Shown: positions 12,168 through 25,700, counted from the stretch's first letter. The stretch: 64,000 nt of DNA from Acridotheres tristis (GCA_037013685.1 CM072888.1:2895034-2959033), one strand, 5' to 3'. Program-made: numbers and translations. The notes: generated from the letters alone by a model not told the origin.

Positions 12168-15100
12168 ACAAAATGATGATTTTCCCTCCTCTGCCCCTGA
12201 ATGGCCACTCAGTGGCATAAATGGCTGTTTGTGTGTGTGGTGCTGAAAGGATGTAGTAAAAAGGCAGGAAATATGGTAAAAATATTTCATCGATGTAGTT
12301 GCAATCCTAAAGGCATCCTTCTAATGAAATGTTTTAGAAAACTTAGAGAACTCTGGAAAATATATCTTTTTTTTTTTTTTTTTTTTTTTGGTAAATGTGC
12401 TGTAGCTGAAAATCTGGAATGTAATTTCCCCTCCTCCTTTACAATAGACTTGTAATGCAAATGCTTTAGAGTGGAATTACTGTCAATTTAATGAATTTTT
12501 TCTTCGTACACCTACCATGATCTTGAATTAATTTTGATGTAAATGGCAGGCCCAAGTCCAGGTAGTGCCAATAAACTGCAGTTATGTATCCCTGGAATGG
12601 TTGCTGTGTGAGTCAAACTGTCTGAGACAGTGCAGTTAACATCAGGAGAGGGGCTGTGTGAAGCAACCAAAATTAGCATTAAAAAATTGAAACGTATGAG
12701 GCTGCAATTACTGTAACATCATAACTGGGAGACACTGCAATTGATATTGTAATGGCTTAGATGGCAATGGAATAAGTCAGTGAAACAACTTCAAATAAAT
12801 GAATAAAGAATTTTAATGGCATCATATTGCTTGGCTCCAGAATGATAATATTTTAGGGGTGCTGAATCCACTGTTAGCTATTAAAAATGCTGTAAAGTAT
12901 GGCTGCAGTGCATAGCAGCCTTTTCTCTGGGTGTTGGATGTTGTCAGCTTTTTCTTTTTAGAACGTTAACAAAGGAAAATCAAGTTTTCTATTTCTAATT
13001 CGTGTTCTTAACTCTGATATGTTTTGACCTAGTGAAACTAAGAGTATGATAACAGATATTATCAGAATAATCTCATCCACCAACTTAGATCTCCCCAAAA
13101 TTTGCTAAGTCAGAGAAAATCACACCTGTCCAGAAGAACAACCCCACCCCCTCTGTGTTTGTCAGTGAGAGTGCCAGGAAGAGGACTTTGGGAGACAGAT
13201 GGAAAATTGTGGTGTGACACCGGTGTACTCACTATTTTTCAATGGCTGCCAGTGGTTTCAGAAAGGATTTTCATTCCCAACCTGCTCAGGCCTGCTGTAG
13301 GGAGAGCAAAAAGGTAAATAAAAAAGGGAAGATAGAGACATTCCAAGGCTTGTATGCAAATGCATTCAAAAAGTAGCAGCAGGTACTTGAATTTCATCAA
13401 AGTGCTGCTAAACTTTCCACCCCAGAGGAGCTGTGTTTCACATTTTTAAATTTAATAGAATTCATTTCAGATTTCTAAGAAGCTGAGCGAAGTCTCCATC
13501 AGCTGACATTAAATTTTTATGTGAGTTGTAACAAAGTAAAAGCTTAGAAACTCCAAAAATAAGAGAGTAAGTAGAACAAAACCAGCTACTTATAGGTTGT
13601 TTATGCTGTATTTTTTTGTAACAGAAGAGTAAAAAGCCTCATGAGGAAATGAATATAAAAAGACCTAAGGATAGCAGTGTAATCAATAACAGGAAATCTC
13701 TGAAATGATTTTCTACTTGCTTAATAGAGTTACCTGCATGAAATAATAGAATTCAATTTCATAAAGGTACTTCCAGTATCAGATGACATGTCACTAATAA
13801 AAAAAGTACAAAACAAAATAATGAAAGCTTATGTTAAAGAAATGTTTGTCACACTTCATGAAGTGCAAGTCAATGGTAAAAATGGACGTGCAGAGCACAG
13901 GGAGGTGGCTCTGAAGGAGATCTGGAGCACTGCCTGGGGATGGGCAGCCCTGGGGGAAAAGGAGCCTTTCAGCACTGCCTGTGTGACTGCTGATACTCGT
14001 GTGGCACTGCTGTGTTCCTGCCTTTCAGGAGGCCACTTCCAACAAGTGTCTCATGAAAACCTAGAGACAGTGCAAAAGGAAAGGCCTCAGACTCAGCAGT
14101 CTCATCTCTTTAACTGCAAAATTAGTAAATGAGAATTGGCTGCCTTGGAGTGTAAAAGAGAAAGAATGGCAGGCAGTAGAAAAGTCTTTAGTTGATATTG
14201 CTTAAGAATCAATATTTAGGGCTTAGAGCACACCTGTTCCAGATGGAGAAACACAGCTTGTTAAGACTGGTGGTTAATGCCTGAAATTGGGAGGGGGAAG
14301 AAAAACTAGCTGATAGAGCAGAAGTGTTCTGCCTTGGCTGTCTTGTCAAGTCGTGGGTTCCTTTCTGAGGCATTAGTTATTTTAATAGGAGGTATTTGAT
14401 TTGATGGAATCTTCTTGTGATATTTAAGATGCTGTGATCTGTCGGAGACCAGACAGCAAATAATCCAAAATGCTGCCAGCTCTAGAAGTCTCTGAAGCTG
14501 TGAAAGTTCTGGTGATCATTGCACTCTCTCGGTCACTTGCTGATGAATTTCAAGTGTATGTAGGTATGGACAGTGCTTGATCTATTGGAAAAAGTATATC
14601 TTCCCCTGTTGTGATACTTGCCTCCTTTTTTTATTTTCCCCAAACATGAGCTGAGGAGTTGGAACGTGCCCATTGTTTCTTTTGCTCTGTTGTCTTTGTA
14701 GAAATGAACATGTAGGGGAATGCTCTTCTGTCAGAAAGCTGAGCACGGCACTTACTGCTTGCTTGGGTCAAGGCATGGTTTTTGACCAAAAGAAAACAGT
14801 TTGTGTTGATTTCTTAGTCTTTGTGTGTCAGATCCTTAGACGCTGGTAGTGAGGTCTGTTGGAAATGCACACAAGCTGAGTGTCGAAGTGAGCCTAACAG
14901 TTGTGCCTGAATCAGACCTTGCCATAGCTGTCCTTACCCTTACCTGCCTCAGGGCTTCCCCAATTGCCAGCAAAGCCCAGGGAATACCCTGCTGGGTCAG
15001 TAATTGTGTCCGTGCTGTTGCACTCTGATCTGGTTCAGCACAGCACAGTGCTGGCTGATTCCCAGCCAAACAACTGAGCCATCCTTTCACAAAACACAGC

Positions 15101-15840
15101 AGCAGCACGGGATCACAAGTCTGAAATTTTCTCATAACTCCAGGCTTCTGCCTAAATCTCAAGCCAAAATTTTTGTCATGAGACAAACATCATACAAACT
15201 TGGAAATGCTTTGGATTTCTAAAAAAAATCCTGATTGTTTAGCTTAGTGAAAAGGATAAATAATGCATGTGGAAGGAAAAAGTTTTACTTTTGGAAACTG
15301 AACAGAATTTTCTAAAGAATTTATTTGAATGACACTGAGTGGATCAACATCATTATAATTTCAACCATTCTATTTTGAAACTCTTTGCTCATTTGCAATT
15401 CTGTACTTGCTTTGCAATTATAATGGTTTGCAATTCTGAGCTTTTAGTGACAGGCCTGAAACTGTGCATATAACATAACCATAAAATTATGACCCCGAGA
15501 TGTTTTAATACTCTAATATCAAATGGATGGATTTTAAGAATTTTTTTTCCATGCCAACACATTATTCAGAGCAAACTGAGAAAAACCAAATGAAGTTGAA
15601 ATTTATTGTAACGACAGCAGAGTGTTCATGCTTAAGTAATGAAGAAATACACAAAAAGCATTGGCTTAAGATTTTAATGACATCTGCAGCCAAGGCACTG
15701 TAAATATTTAAACCTCCTCAGCCACCACAGTTGATGATCCTGCTCCTGCCGAGTCTGTGGCAGAACCTCTCTGTGTTTCAGAAGGTGGGAATGGGCTCAG
15801 AGTATCAGCCCCTTATCTCAGAACGTGCTGCACCTCCCGG
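12168..15840. other. Unannotated AT-rich non-coding DNA
   Basis: No gene is supported. Besides the 23-T run at 12367-12389, the stretch holds unrecognised frames: a 71-codon plus frame at 13102-13317, a 114-codon plus frame at 13788-14132 and a 116-codon minus frame at 14836-15186. The 13102 frame ends just before a GTAAAT word, but no matching family or neighbouring exon was found. Base composition is AT-rich, with small GC-richer islands near 13900-14050 and 14930-15080. Confidence 0.65.
12367..12389 (+). repeat. Poly(T) run of 23
   Basis: This is an uninterrupted run of 23 T, the longest homopolymer I noted in the window. If it were the A tail of a minus-strand retrocopy, the element would lie to the right. 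The minus-strand sequence before the tail has no AATAAA within about 25 bases and no protein remnant, so a retrocopy is not supported. The run is likely length-variable and prone to sequencing error. Confidence 0.9.
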
Positions 15841-15850
15841 TCTGATGGGT

Positions 15851-15890
15851 GGGATCAAAACCAAGAGCTTCACACTGAGCTAAGCCTTGG
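15851..15890 (-). repeat. tRNA-like A-box/B-box remnant (copy 1)
   Basis: On the minus strand the segment reads TTAGCTCAGTGTG, close to a tRNA A box, then AAGCTCTT, then GGTTTTGATCCC, close to a B box. The two boxes are only about 10 bases apart, far less than in a functional tRNA, so this is not a working tRNA gene. A related sequence with the same order lies at 19406-19446. It may be a deleted, old tRNA-derived SINE; chance is a real alternative. Confidence 0.25.
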
Positions 15891-18800
15891 CCATCTTTCA
15901 TTTTTCTCAGTACTGTTAATCCCATTTTCACATGGAACCACTTCCATTGCATTTTTCTTGCACAGACAAGTGTTGAGGCAGATTGTAGGAAGTCACCTCT
16001 GCCTCTTCTGCTCTGGTTTTTCTTTAGGAGGCAAGGACCAGAGGCAAAGAGAAGCAAAGTGCTAACCACGTGTCATTTGGCCAATACATTGAGAAAGGAT
16101 CTGTAACTTCACATATGAACCATAAATCTCACTCCTGTGAGCATTGCAGTAGCCCTTGAATCCTCGGGCCTTTTCCCCTGCCTGCTGCAGCTCATTGATT
16201 GGCAAGTGAGGCAGGAGAGAGAGGCTTTAATTAACTCCTATGTGATGCCTGTGCCTTAAATTAGTGCCAAATGGCTGGGCTCAAGGTGGTGTGTAAATTT
16301 CGGAAGCTTGTCTAAATTTCTTCCTCAGGCTAAACCAAGGGCACACAAACATCAATCTCAATAAATATTGTACACAGCTTTTTACAAATGGCCACTGATA
16401 AGGAAATTAGATATTCTCAGCACAGGCTCTTCCTCATTGTCTGACAAGGTGAGAATGTCTCATTCTGCAGGAAGTGAATGTATGCCAGGTTTACTTTTGC
16501 TTGGAAAATTACCAAGTCTGGGAATATATTCTGATTTTTCCTTTTCCCCTTATGGGAATGATCAGACAGCAGTTTCACCCCTCCAAAGTCATGTTAAATT
16601 GGATGTGAGTCTAAGCTCAGATTTTGAACCCAGTGCTGCACATGTCTCTGCCAGCCTTTCTAAGTAAATTCTTCTTGATCTTACCTTCTTTTCCTTTCTA
16701 ATTTGTTTTGTACTGAACATAAGAATACAAGTTTTCATTTGCTGCAAATTGAAGCAGAGTCAAGTGCAAGAGCAGAAATAATTTGCTCAACATAGAAACT
16801 ATAGCTCAAATAGGATTAAACTATTCTAGATATTAGATTGTATTACTGTCTTGAGTGCTGTCTATACTCCTTTAAAAAAAATGAAACAAAATTCCCCTCG
16901 CTATGGATCCTTGCCTAGTGAAGTTTTCCAAGGATAGGAAAAAAACCCCATTAAACTCTAGAGAACCATGTGTAGAAGAATGTTTTTTTCAACAAGCAAA
17001 ATTTGAAATTTGAAAACAGGAATTCTACAGTTGAAAACAACTTCTGCCATTAGAATTTGAAAATACAAATTAGAGTTGCTTTACGCAATAACTACTGGAA
17101 GGGAACCATACATTTTAATTTCCCTGCTTTTGGTCATACTGAATTCTGTAGTGTTGAATAGTTTTCTTTAAGAGGGTTTCAGATGACAAAGTGCCTTTTC
17201 AGTGCAGAATTTGTATTCTGAAAATAGTTAAAGATTTTTTTTCCCCCCATAAAACGTGTGAGTATTTATATAAGTTTTTCCAGTATTTGGTTTATCTGGA
17301 AACATTTTTCCTTTGTAAATAAATTCTTCCCACGTTATCTTTAATAATTTTTGTATTGAAAGGCTTTGATTCTTCCCCTTCAGCTTCATCCTGAAAGAAA
17401 AAGAACTGGGCTAGTTTTAATTACTAAGTGATATTGTTCATTTTTCCAGTCAGGTTCAGAGATGTTTTCCTGTCCCTGCAGGACCTTTAGCATTGGTGGT
17501 GCTACTGCAGAGTAAAAGCAGTGCAGGATCACCTGAGCAAAGGAACAGGCACAATACAAGGGAATAGATGAAATGGAGGAATCACACAGTGGATGTGTTT
17601 GATTTTTTGGTATGACATGGATGGTGCTGACATCAGGGAAAAGATGAATTCAAAGTCAGCATGGTGTAACTATTCTGAGTTGTTTGGTATCATTGGTAGA
17701 GGATGTTGGAAAAGAGGGATGAAAATGTATTTAAGTAGTTTTATATAGCAAATGAACTTCTCTCCTCTTCTTTCTGAAAGTTGAGCATGAAATTTTTGGT
17801 TCGTGTATTTCACGGAACAAAACCCTAATTTTAAACTGTGGAGTGGAATGTGGACAGAACCAAGGCTTCATTTTTTTTCCTGGATTTTAAAATGTATTTG
17901 TTTAGCTGTCTGTCTGGTCTGGGTCTTGACAAATATTTTTCTAAGGACCACAGAAAGAATGCAAATTCCCCACATCACAAACAGGTGTCTCTGAGAAGCT
18001 TTATTTCTGTTGTGGTTGTTTTGTTTTCGTTGTTTGCTCCTTTGGGTGTCTCTTTAATGTCTGACCTTCACACACATCAGCATCAAACCTCTCCTTTTCT
18101 AGATGAACAATAATAACCTGAGTTTTCTGGAACCTCCTCCTCCTTTCTGCACTGGCCTTTGTCTCTCTGTGAAGACATCTCATTACAGAGCACACGCCAC
18201 AGAGATCAGCTTGGTTTTCAGCTGATTGCATTATACTAATTTCTAACAATGTTGTTGTATTTTGATTCTGTGTCTCTAATCAAGGAAAGAGGCTTTTAGT
18301 GAAAAAAATTGCGGATCTATACATAGAATTTACCAAAAACTCTGAAATAGAAGGGATTGGAAAATTTTGACAGACGTTTTCTTTTGGGAAATGCAAATGT
18401 TGTCAAAACTGGAACATTTAATGAAGATATTTTCTCTAGAAAATATACACTTTGAAATGAAAATACCCCATATAAATACATTATTTGTATTCAAGCTGTT
18501 TTAATTCAGCAATTCAGAGGACTGATAGAATTTTTTGGTTAGGGATAACTTCAGAGTCAAGTTTTTTCAACATCTCTTGAAATGAGAGTACAATTCAGCA
18601 GGGCTCAATTGAGCCTTTTCTTTCCATGCATACCATTTACTGGAGTGTTGGTTTACAGTAAATTTGAGATTTATTCCAGTACCAGAAAAAAAAATGAACA
18701 TATGATCAATTGTCCTGGTTGATTCAGGTGTTAATACATTGAAAGGAGCTGACCTTAACTCTGACATGCTGCACTGTCAGAACCAAGGATGGAAGCTGAT

Positions 18801-19405
18801 TTAAAGATGCTGATCTTGCAAATGTCCCAAGTCAAAAATGACATGATTTAGCTTTTGGCCATTGGGTATAGTTTGCCACGGTTCCCACCATGCAGCTCCC
18901 CTCACAGAAAAAGTCTATTTTGCTAAAACTGTGGGTAGGCACTTTCACATTGAGAAAAAGAGTTTTGGCCACAGCACCATGGTTAACTCCTAACTTGGAA
19001 TGTTTCAAAAGCTGATAAAACCCTGGTAGCTTTATTTCCTTGGTGCAGTCACCAATCTTTACTGAGAGAGTGATGCTTTAGCTGCAATTAAAAGCTTGAG
19101 TGTTCTTAGTTGTTATTTCCAGACTCCCTTTAAGACATTTCTTTTTAAATACAGTAGTTTTTTCCTGCAGCAGCTGCATTTTCTGTTAAGCCCAGGTGAG
19201 GTGAGGATTTTTTTTGCTGCTAAGCACTGTATGAAAGATATTTTCCATGTAATTCAATGGAATTTAGACTGTATCAATAGTGAGAGACAGTGATGTAAAA
19301 CACTTTGGATCTGCAAGGACGGGGGCTGAAGAGGAAGAGGAAGAACTGATGTGCACAGAGCAGGAACACACCAGTGACAGCCAGGGCTTGTGACCCAGTT
19401 CTTTC
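15891..19405. other. Unannotated AT-rich non-coding DNA
   Basis: No gene is supported. The frames at 15757-16065, 16368-16667 and 17803-18249 are 60-102 codons long, overlap on opposite strands and match nothing I know. Short CCT and AAG-type triplet runs occur (about 18124-18140 and 19331-19345). The remainder is plain AT-rich sequence. Confidence 0.65.
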
Positions 19406-19446
19406 AGATTTCGAGCCAGAGCTCCTCACTGCTAGACCCTGATGCC
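19406..19446 (-). repeat. tRNA-like A-box/B-box remnant (copy 2)
   Basis: The minus strand reads TCTAGCAGTGAGG (A-box-like), then AGCTCT, then GGCTCGAAATCT (B-box-like). It aligns by eye with the minus strand of 15851-15890 over about 40 bases: both share a GAGCTC/AAGCTC link between the boxes and a GGC..A.GG start. The boxes are again too close for a functional tRNA. The two are probably distant copies of one old element, with low certainty. Confidence 0.25.
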
Positions 19447-21025
19447 TCCCAAAGTTGCCAAAATGTGCACAGGAGAGGGGACACTGAATGGTTTGGACAA
19501 CTGCATTTGAGCTGACGTTGCAGTTCTGCTCTGTCAGCCTTCACTGTCATTGCTTGCAACAAGTCAACAGGGCTGTGATTCCTGACTCCAGCACAGAGGA
19601 TGCAGGAGATGCTGCTGCTGCTGGAGGAGACAGCACATTGCAAGGGATTCTGCTGCTGAGGACATCAAAGGGCCAGCTTTTTGTTCTCAGTGCAAGTAGA
19701 CAGAGAAAATGGAAAAAAAATGGATGATAATAATGGATAGAGCACAATGAGTCCATTTATTTTGTATTACATAATATTCAATATGAAAAGGCCCTTGGGT
19801 ATCATTCTTACACAATTTTCCAGTTCGAGTTCGTGCCTTGTTAATTAGAGTTAGTCAAAATAGACAAAGCCTTTCACAATTCATAAATTTATCCTTGTCC
19901 ATCTGATGGCACCGTTGATAAAATTGGATAATATATTTGGAGCATAATTCTACTGCAGCTGCTGGAATTTTAGGGGCATGTGAGGGGTGAAGCTGGAGAG
20001 AATGCTCTGCACACCCTCACTTGAACAGCTCCAACTTTCAACAGCCTTTCATTTCAGCGTGCTTCACATCCAAATTTGGGTTATGGCCTCTTTGTAGTCA
20101 CTGCTTTGGCACGGCTGAGACACTGAAAATCTGTTTTCACTTGTGACCTCTCCCATTTTCTATAAAATTTCACATCATGTTGTGGAGAATCTTGTCGTGA
20201 GGGTATCTGAGTACCTTTGTGAATGCTGGTTTTGTTATTTCTTCCTCAGCATGACAGTTATTTATATTACAGTGATAAAAGACTCAGCTCAGCTCCCTGA
20301 CAGGAGAGGGCACCTTGATTGATGGATTTTGCAGCATAAGTCAATCAGTCAGTTCATTTTGGAATTATTTTTTTTCTTTGCAAGAGAGAACAAATTTCTG
20401 CAAAGAAGTGCACTAAATGAAAAAAGGGATGTGAAAAATCAGCTGAAAACGGAATTAATTTTTAATTGAACCCAAATATGCAAATTTTAGCAAAGCATAC
20501 ATTTTTTCAGAGTTGTTTTGGGAATTTTTTTGTCTCTGAATGTTTTTGAGCTAGAAGAAATTAAAATTGGCAGTTATAATTATCTGGAAAACCAGAAGCA
20601 TCTTTGAATTAAGACTTGTACTTTCTCCCTGGGTTTTTAATGGCTTTCTGAACTAGCTTTTGATGGTAATACCCTTTTTTTTGCTATTGTAACTCCAAAA
20701 TAACTTGCTAAAATATTTGAATGACTACAAAAAGCATTCTTTTTGATGACAGAAAGGAAGAAAAATAGCCCATGTATCTTATTAGTCTTTTTCATGATAG
20801 GTGTGGACTGCATAAAAGTTTGGTGTAGAGGATAGCTGGAAACAGAATTGCCACCCAGGTGGGTGAATGGCAGATGTCATAGCCTGGTGTTCAGAAACAC
20901 TGAAAGCAACAAATTCCATTTAGTTAAGATTTACTACAGCACAAATAAGAATAACTGTGAGGAAAATTCCAAGTGAAATCAGGGTGTGTGGGATCTTCAG
21001 CACCATTATTCCTATAGCTGTTTGT
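19447..21025. other. Unannotated non-coding DNA
   Basis: Overlapping frames of 65-79 codons at 19404-19756 lie on both strands of a small GC-richer patch that carries a short GCT run near 19612-19623. None is recognised. The rest is AT-rich with no clear repeat family. Confidence 0.65.
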
Positions 21026-21091
21026 AATTAATAACATATAATATAATAATTATAATAATAGTATATAATAAAATAATATAATAATATATTA
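21026..21091. repeat. A/T-only tract with TAATA/TATAATA units
   Basis: About 65 bases contain almost only A and T, with irregular repeats of TAATA and ATAATAT. It is a degenerate AT microsatellite or minisatellite, likely variable in length and easily melted. No gene or transposon end is attached to it. Confidence 0.85.
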
Positions 21092-21801
21092 CTGTGTGTA
21101 GTGGTAAATATTGTAGGAATTCTGTGGTGCCTGAAATGGAATTGGTGGTTCTACAGTACCAGAGAATGTCATTTGCTTTTCTGTAAGCCACTGTCTGTCT
21201 GCCCCTTTTTCAGAGAACTTGATAAATTGGATTAATTTCTCAAAGTCTTTAACAGAGCTGTCATCTTTTAGGTTTATACCCTAAGTAAAAAGGTTCAGTG
21301 GTTCTCGAAATAATATTTAAAAAGTAATGTGATCTATTCAGATTTCATTTTTGCTGGGTTTGGGAGGGAAAAATGGAGATGCCTTCCTATCTGCTGCCTT
21401 GTATCTGCTAAACTCCTCTGTAAAGTTGAAATTATTAAAATGTGTTTGCTGATACTGAATTAGATTCCATGAATTGTAAATGGTCAACATATTTCAGGAC
21501 CGGGCTTCTACTCCTTAGCAACCTTTAGTTTATTCCAGTTCTTTGCTTAAGCACTTAAAAATTATTGCACAGAAATCTACCATATAAAATAGTTGCCTAA
21601 GTCCTGTACATTGCTGCTGAACAAAAACTCCCGATTCCCAGTAATTTAAACGAATTTACTTTTTAAAATTGAAATGCTTTAGTTTTCATCTACCTTGCTA
21701 AACTTACTCGAGGCATTATTCACGAGACAGCTTTAGTGTAACTGTAAATACAATTTCAGGCGTTCAGAGGCATCGCTCCGTGGGTTTGAGCCGAGTCCTT
21801 G

Positions 21802-21817
21802 CTGCCACCTTCTGGTG
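21802..21817 (-). promoter_or_regulatory. CTCF-like word (candidate only)
   Basis: The plus strand reads CTGCCACCTTCTGGTG. The known CTCF core, read in this direction, is close to GCC(A/C)(C/T)CT(A/G)(G/C)TGG, and this site differs at one core position (T where A or G is usual). It lies in a small CpG-bearing GC-rich patch. A single 12-base match with one mismatch is expected by chance at this window size, so confidence is low. Confidence 0.2.
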
Positions 21818-22649
21818 TTGGCTCCTTGCTGGGCACGGGCTGCAGGGATGGGCATGTCCGGGGCCGTGCAGCTGACTGTGCCTGCACCATTCCCAGCTTT
21901 CAGCAGCTCCCAGGTGAAGGAGGGGATAAGGTCCCCGCCCACAGTAAATTCTTGCCAAAAGGATAAAAACTCAACAGTCTTTCTTAGTTCATAGAGAGGA
22001 AAGGGTCCTCTGGAGCTGCAGCCAAAACCAAAGGGACAGTAATAAAATTATACCAGGTATTATTATTCATTGGGATTTTCCAATGCCTTTTTATATTTTT
22101 TCTGTATCTTGCATGTAAGTACATAATGCAAGAACCCCTTTTAATTTCAGCAGTTTGTCTGCTTGATCCAGAACCACCAGTGTAACAATCCTGCCCATTC
22201 CAATAGCCAGTTTGTTCCTCAGTAGCTTTGAGGGGTATTTTTGTGGGTTTATTTGGGTTTGTTGTTGTTGGGTTGTTTTTTTTAAACTTTCTAGACACAG
22301 ATAAAATATTTTAAGATGAAATCTGCATCCCACTGAAGTAATCAGCAAGTTGGCATAGCCTTGAGTAGGATGCTGATTGCTGCTTTACCTGCAGCTGTTG
22401 CATAGGCAGAAATGATGTTATTCTGTGTATTTTGTGACGAAGCAGTGAAAAGGGAAGCTGACAGGCAGCAGATACGCTGGGGGATGAGTGCTGATGCAAG
22501 GCTTGGCTGTCCTGGGTGGGCTGTGGGCACTGCAGGCTCTGCTGGGACAAAGCAGGGGTGGCACCGAGCATCGGCGCCGGCTCCTCCCCCCAGAACAGAT
22601 GGGCCGTCACCTCGCCTTGCTTACCCTCTCCATCAATTTCTGATTCAGC

Positions 22650-22726
22650 AGCTTGCCATTTGTGGACCTGCTTTAGTGCTACCGGGAGTCTTGAACTCCC
22701 TCCAAAGGTGCAACACACCTTTTGAG
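22650..22726 (+). other. Weak candidate exon (77 nt, open frame)
   Basis: A pyrimidine-rich stretch ending in GATTCAG precedes 22650, and GTAAGGG follows 22726, so both splice-like edges are present. One frame is open throughout and encodes about 25 residues (start QLAICGPALV, end NTPFE). I do not recognise the peptide, and no second exon with matching phase was found nearby. Pairs like this arise often by chance in 64 kb, so this is a lead rather than a gene call. Confidence 0.1.
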
Positions 22727-25700
22727 GTAAGGGAGACAGCAGGAGGGCTCAGAGGCTGATGTAACATGAGAAACTGTCACTGAAACCTGCATTAATTTAT
22801 ACCCACAGAAAATACTGCCTACGATTAGGCCGGGCTTTGAGTCAGGATTTGACTCCCTGCTGGTATTAGGGTGATTCTTTTCAGGCATTAAAGTTTTCAT
22901 AATTCTCACTTGTGTCAAGCCAGAGGATCAGGGAGCAGGGTTCTCTGAAGACATCAGTTCTTACCAGTAGGACTTGAAATATGAACTTCAGCAAATACCT
23001 GTGCAGAGCAAGGTTTTGGGGAAAAAAGAAATGGAGTGTAAATTTAAGGTGTGTGTCTGTCATCCTACCTTACTCCTTTATAGCCAGTGATTTGCTAATT
23101 TGTCAGGGGTTGGCTCAAGCATAGAAGCATAAATGGATGTTTTGGTGTTCTGGTAGTTCACTAACTGATTCTGAGTTTTTGATTGGGAGTGGAAATCAAA
23201 TGTTCCAATATTATGATGTTGGAAACATCCAGTGCTGGTTCAAAGATTAGTCTTATAGGGTGTAGGAAATGAGTTAGTGGCATCTGTTCCTTATATCTCA
23301 ACCTCTTAGATGGGCAAGGGGAGGATTGTGAAGAGATGCAGACTCTGCACTTTGGTTTTAGAACATCCTGTGAGAAGGACAGGGTGGATTCATGTATTAA
23401 AACAACATGCAAAGGCATCCTCTGGCTTGGAAGGAAATGGTTTCTGTGCTTTTCCTCAGCAGCTCTCAACACTAAGAAGGATAGTCAGGAGGTGATTCCA
23501 AAGTTCCTTGGCTCCTGCTTCCCAGAATGAAGCTTCTGATGCTTTGAAGAGGAGTTTCCTCACACGTAGCCACAAGTTCTCTGTGTGCTCTTGCCTTGTG
23601 GAGCACTTGTGTGGTTTGGATTTCTTGGGAGCGACCTTGTCTGACTGAGCAAGTAAAAGTTCTGATGTCATGTCTCTGTTTTTCTTTGTCCTTTGTCACC
23701 CGTTATGTGACAAATAGGAAAAATAAGATTTATCTTCTTTCTACATCATGATTCCTGAATTAATCTTTATATTTCAACTGTGTTTATATGACTCTTAATG
23801 AAACTGGATCTCTTCTTGCATTATCTCGATGATTAATGGTTGTTGTTGAAAAAAACAGATGTGACTTAATGTTAGAAGTGCAAATGATTTCCAGACTGTG
23901 ATTATAGTGAATTAGCTTAACCATTAATATCTTCCAAATTGAATTATGCTGTATATGAGGTCACTGGTAGTGGCTGCAACTAATACCTGGCCATATGTGT
24001 CTATCTGTTATTTTAACCTACTCATTGTTATATCCAAAGGCATAATTGATGTCACAAAGTGGGGTTTGTTACGCTTTAGTAGCTCCTATTAATTCCTGGG
24101 ATCATTGAACACCTGACTGCTCCATGCCTGTGTGTGCAGCTGCTCAGGAAACATCCTCTAAGGCACTTCAGCCCCAGGCTTTTGCTCTTTCCTTCATGGT
24201 AATGAACACTGTGCTTTCTTTCCTAAAATGCAGGCATTCCTTTGAATACACCTGAAATTCTTATTTTGTGATGCAAACAAAAATACAAACAAATACAAAC
24301 AAAACCATAGCAGAGAAGTCAATTCCCTTGATTCGCTTTATCTCCATTTTTATTACTGCTGCTAATTATGAAGCCCTTCAGGCAGGAAATTCCATGTAGT
24401 TGAACTTAATGGCTTATTTGAACCAGGTAGGCATATTCTACTGAAAATATTCTGCTCACTAAATGAAATTTGTTCATTAAAAGAAATATGCAATTTGTTA
24501 CAATTGGTAGCATTTCACACTCTGAAATTTAAGCAATTTTGTAATGGCGGTGATAATGGTATTAGCTTATAAAATTTCTGGTTTGTAGAAGAGCTTAAGG
24601 TAATTTTAGAAAGTAAAGACTCCATCTTAACTATCACACTGAAAAATGCAGCAGGCATACATTGAAACTTTGTGGATTGTAATATTTTAGTATTTAGTAG
24701 ATGAATATATTGGTGTAAACAGGGCTGTGTCATAGAGCTCTACACCCCACAGGAGCAATTGTTGAATTTGTGTCTCTAGGCCTGGTTTTTGTCCTTCTTT
24801 AAGATGAAAAATACTAAGTAGCTTTGCCCCCACTGCCATATCTGGTTTTGTATTTTTAAAGAGAAACCGTTATACTGATTTCATCAACATTTATGTTAAT
24901 GAAAACAATTAGGAAAAGCAACATCTGCTTTACTTTGGACAGCTGCAAGTTCTGTAAAGTGTACAAAGGGTTGTGAGTAAATACACACCAATAAAGGCCT
25001 TGCCAGGATGCTGCATTCATGTGTTTGGAAGAAAGACAGCAGCTAAAAATCTGGTGCAATACTTCAATAAGCATAATCAGAAAGGTGGTATTTGCACAAG
25101 CAGTTCCACCTTCCAAAACATCCCCACTGATTTCATGAATCTGCTTTAGGCAAACAAGGTTTGTCTGATCAACTCTTAAGGGAAACTTTCACCAGTGGAT
25201 AGTAAAAGAAATAAAAGAAGAAATATAGTCCAATTTAAACAAAGAATTGACTGTTTTAGAGACATTCTCTTTTTAATTTCCACTGTGTGCTTTTTCTTTT
25301 TTGCTCTATTGCTTTGAAAGGCAAGGACTTATGACTTTTATCCTTCCTAAAATATTTCAGGTCAGCAAGTCAGCATAAAATATATCTTCCTGCTTATGTG
25401 TGCACTCAGTCTTCAGGTCCATATCAGTACAGTTGCTCAAGGAATAATGAATTATTTAATTATCTGATAGTAATTAGTGGTGCTCACAGAGAAGCCTGTG
25501 AATAGCAGTCTGTGGACTGGAATGGCTTATTTACAGATAATGTGGTGTATTTTCCTTAGGATGTTTTCAGATTTTGCTTGCCTTGCAGTGTAACTGAAAC
25601 ATCAGGGAAATGAGCTGAAGGATTGCCTGCAGTGTCTAGAAGGCACTTGTCTAAGATCCATGGGTTTTTGAGAATTAGATATAACTTAGCTTTGAGATAA

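Noticed and set aside
12367..12460. Poly(T) as the tail of a minus-strand retrocopy
   Set aside because: No AATAAA near the tail on the minus strand and no coding remnant next to it.
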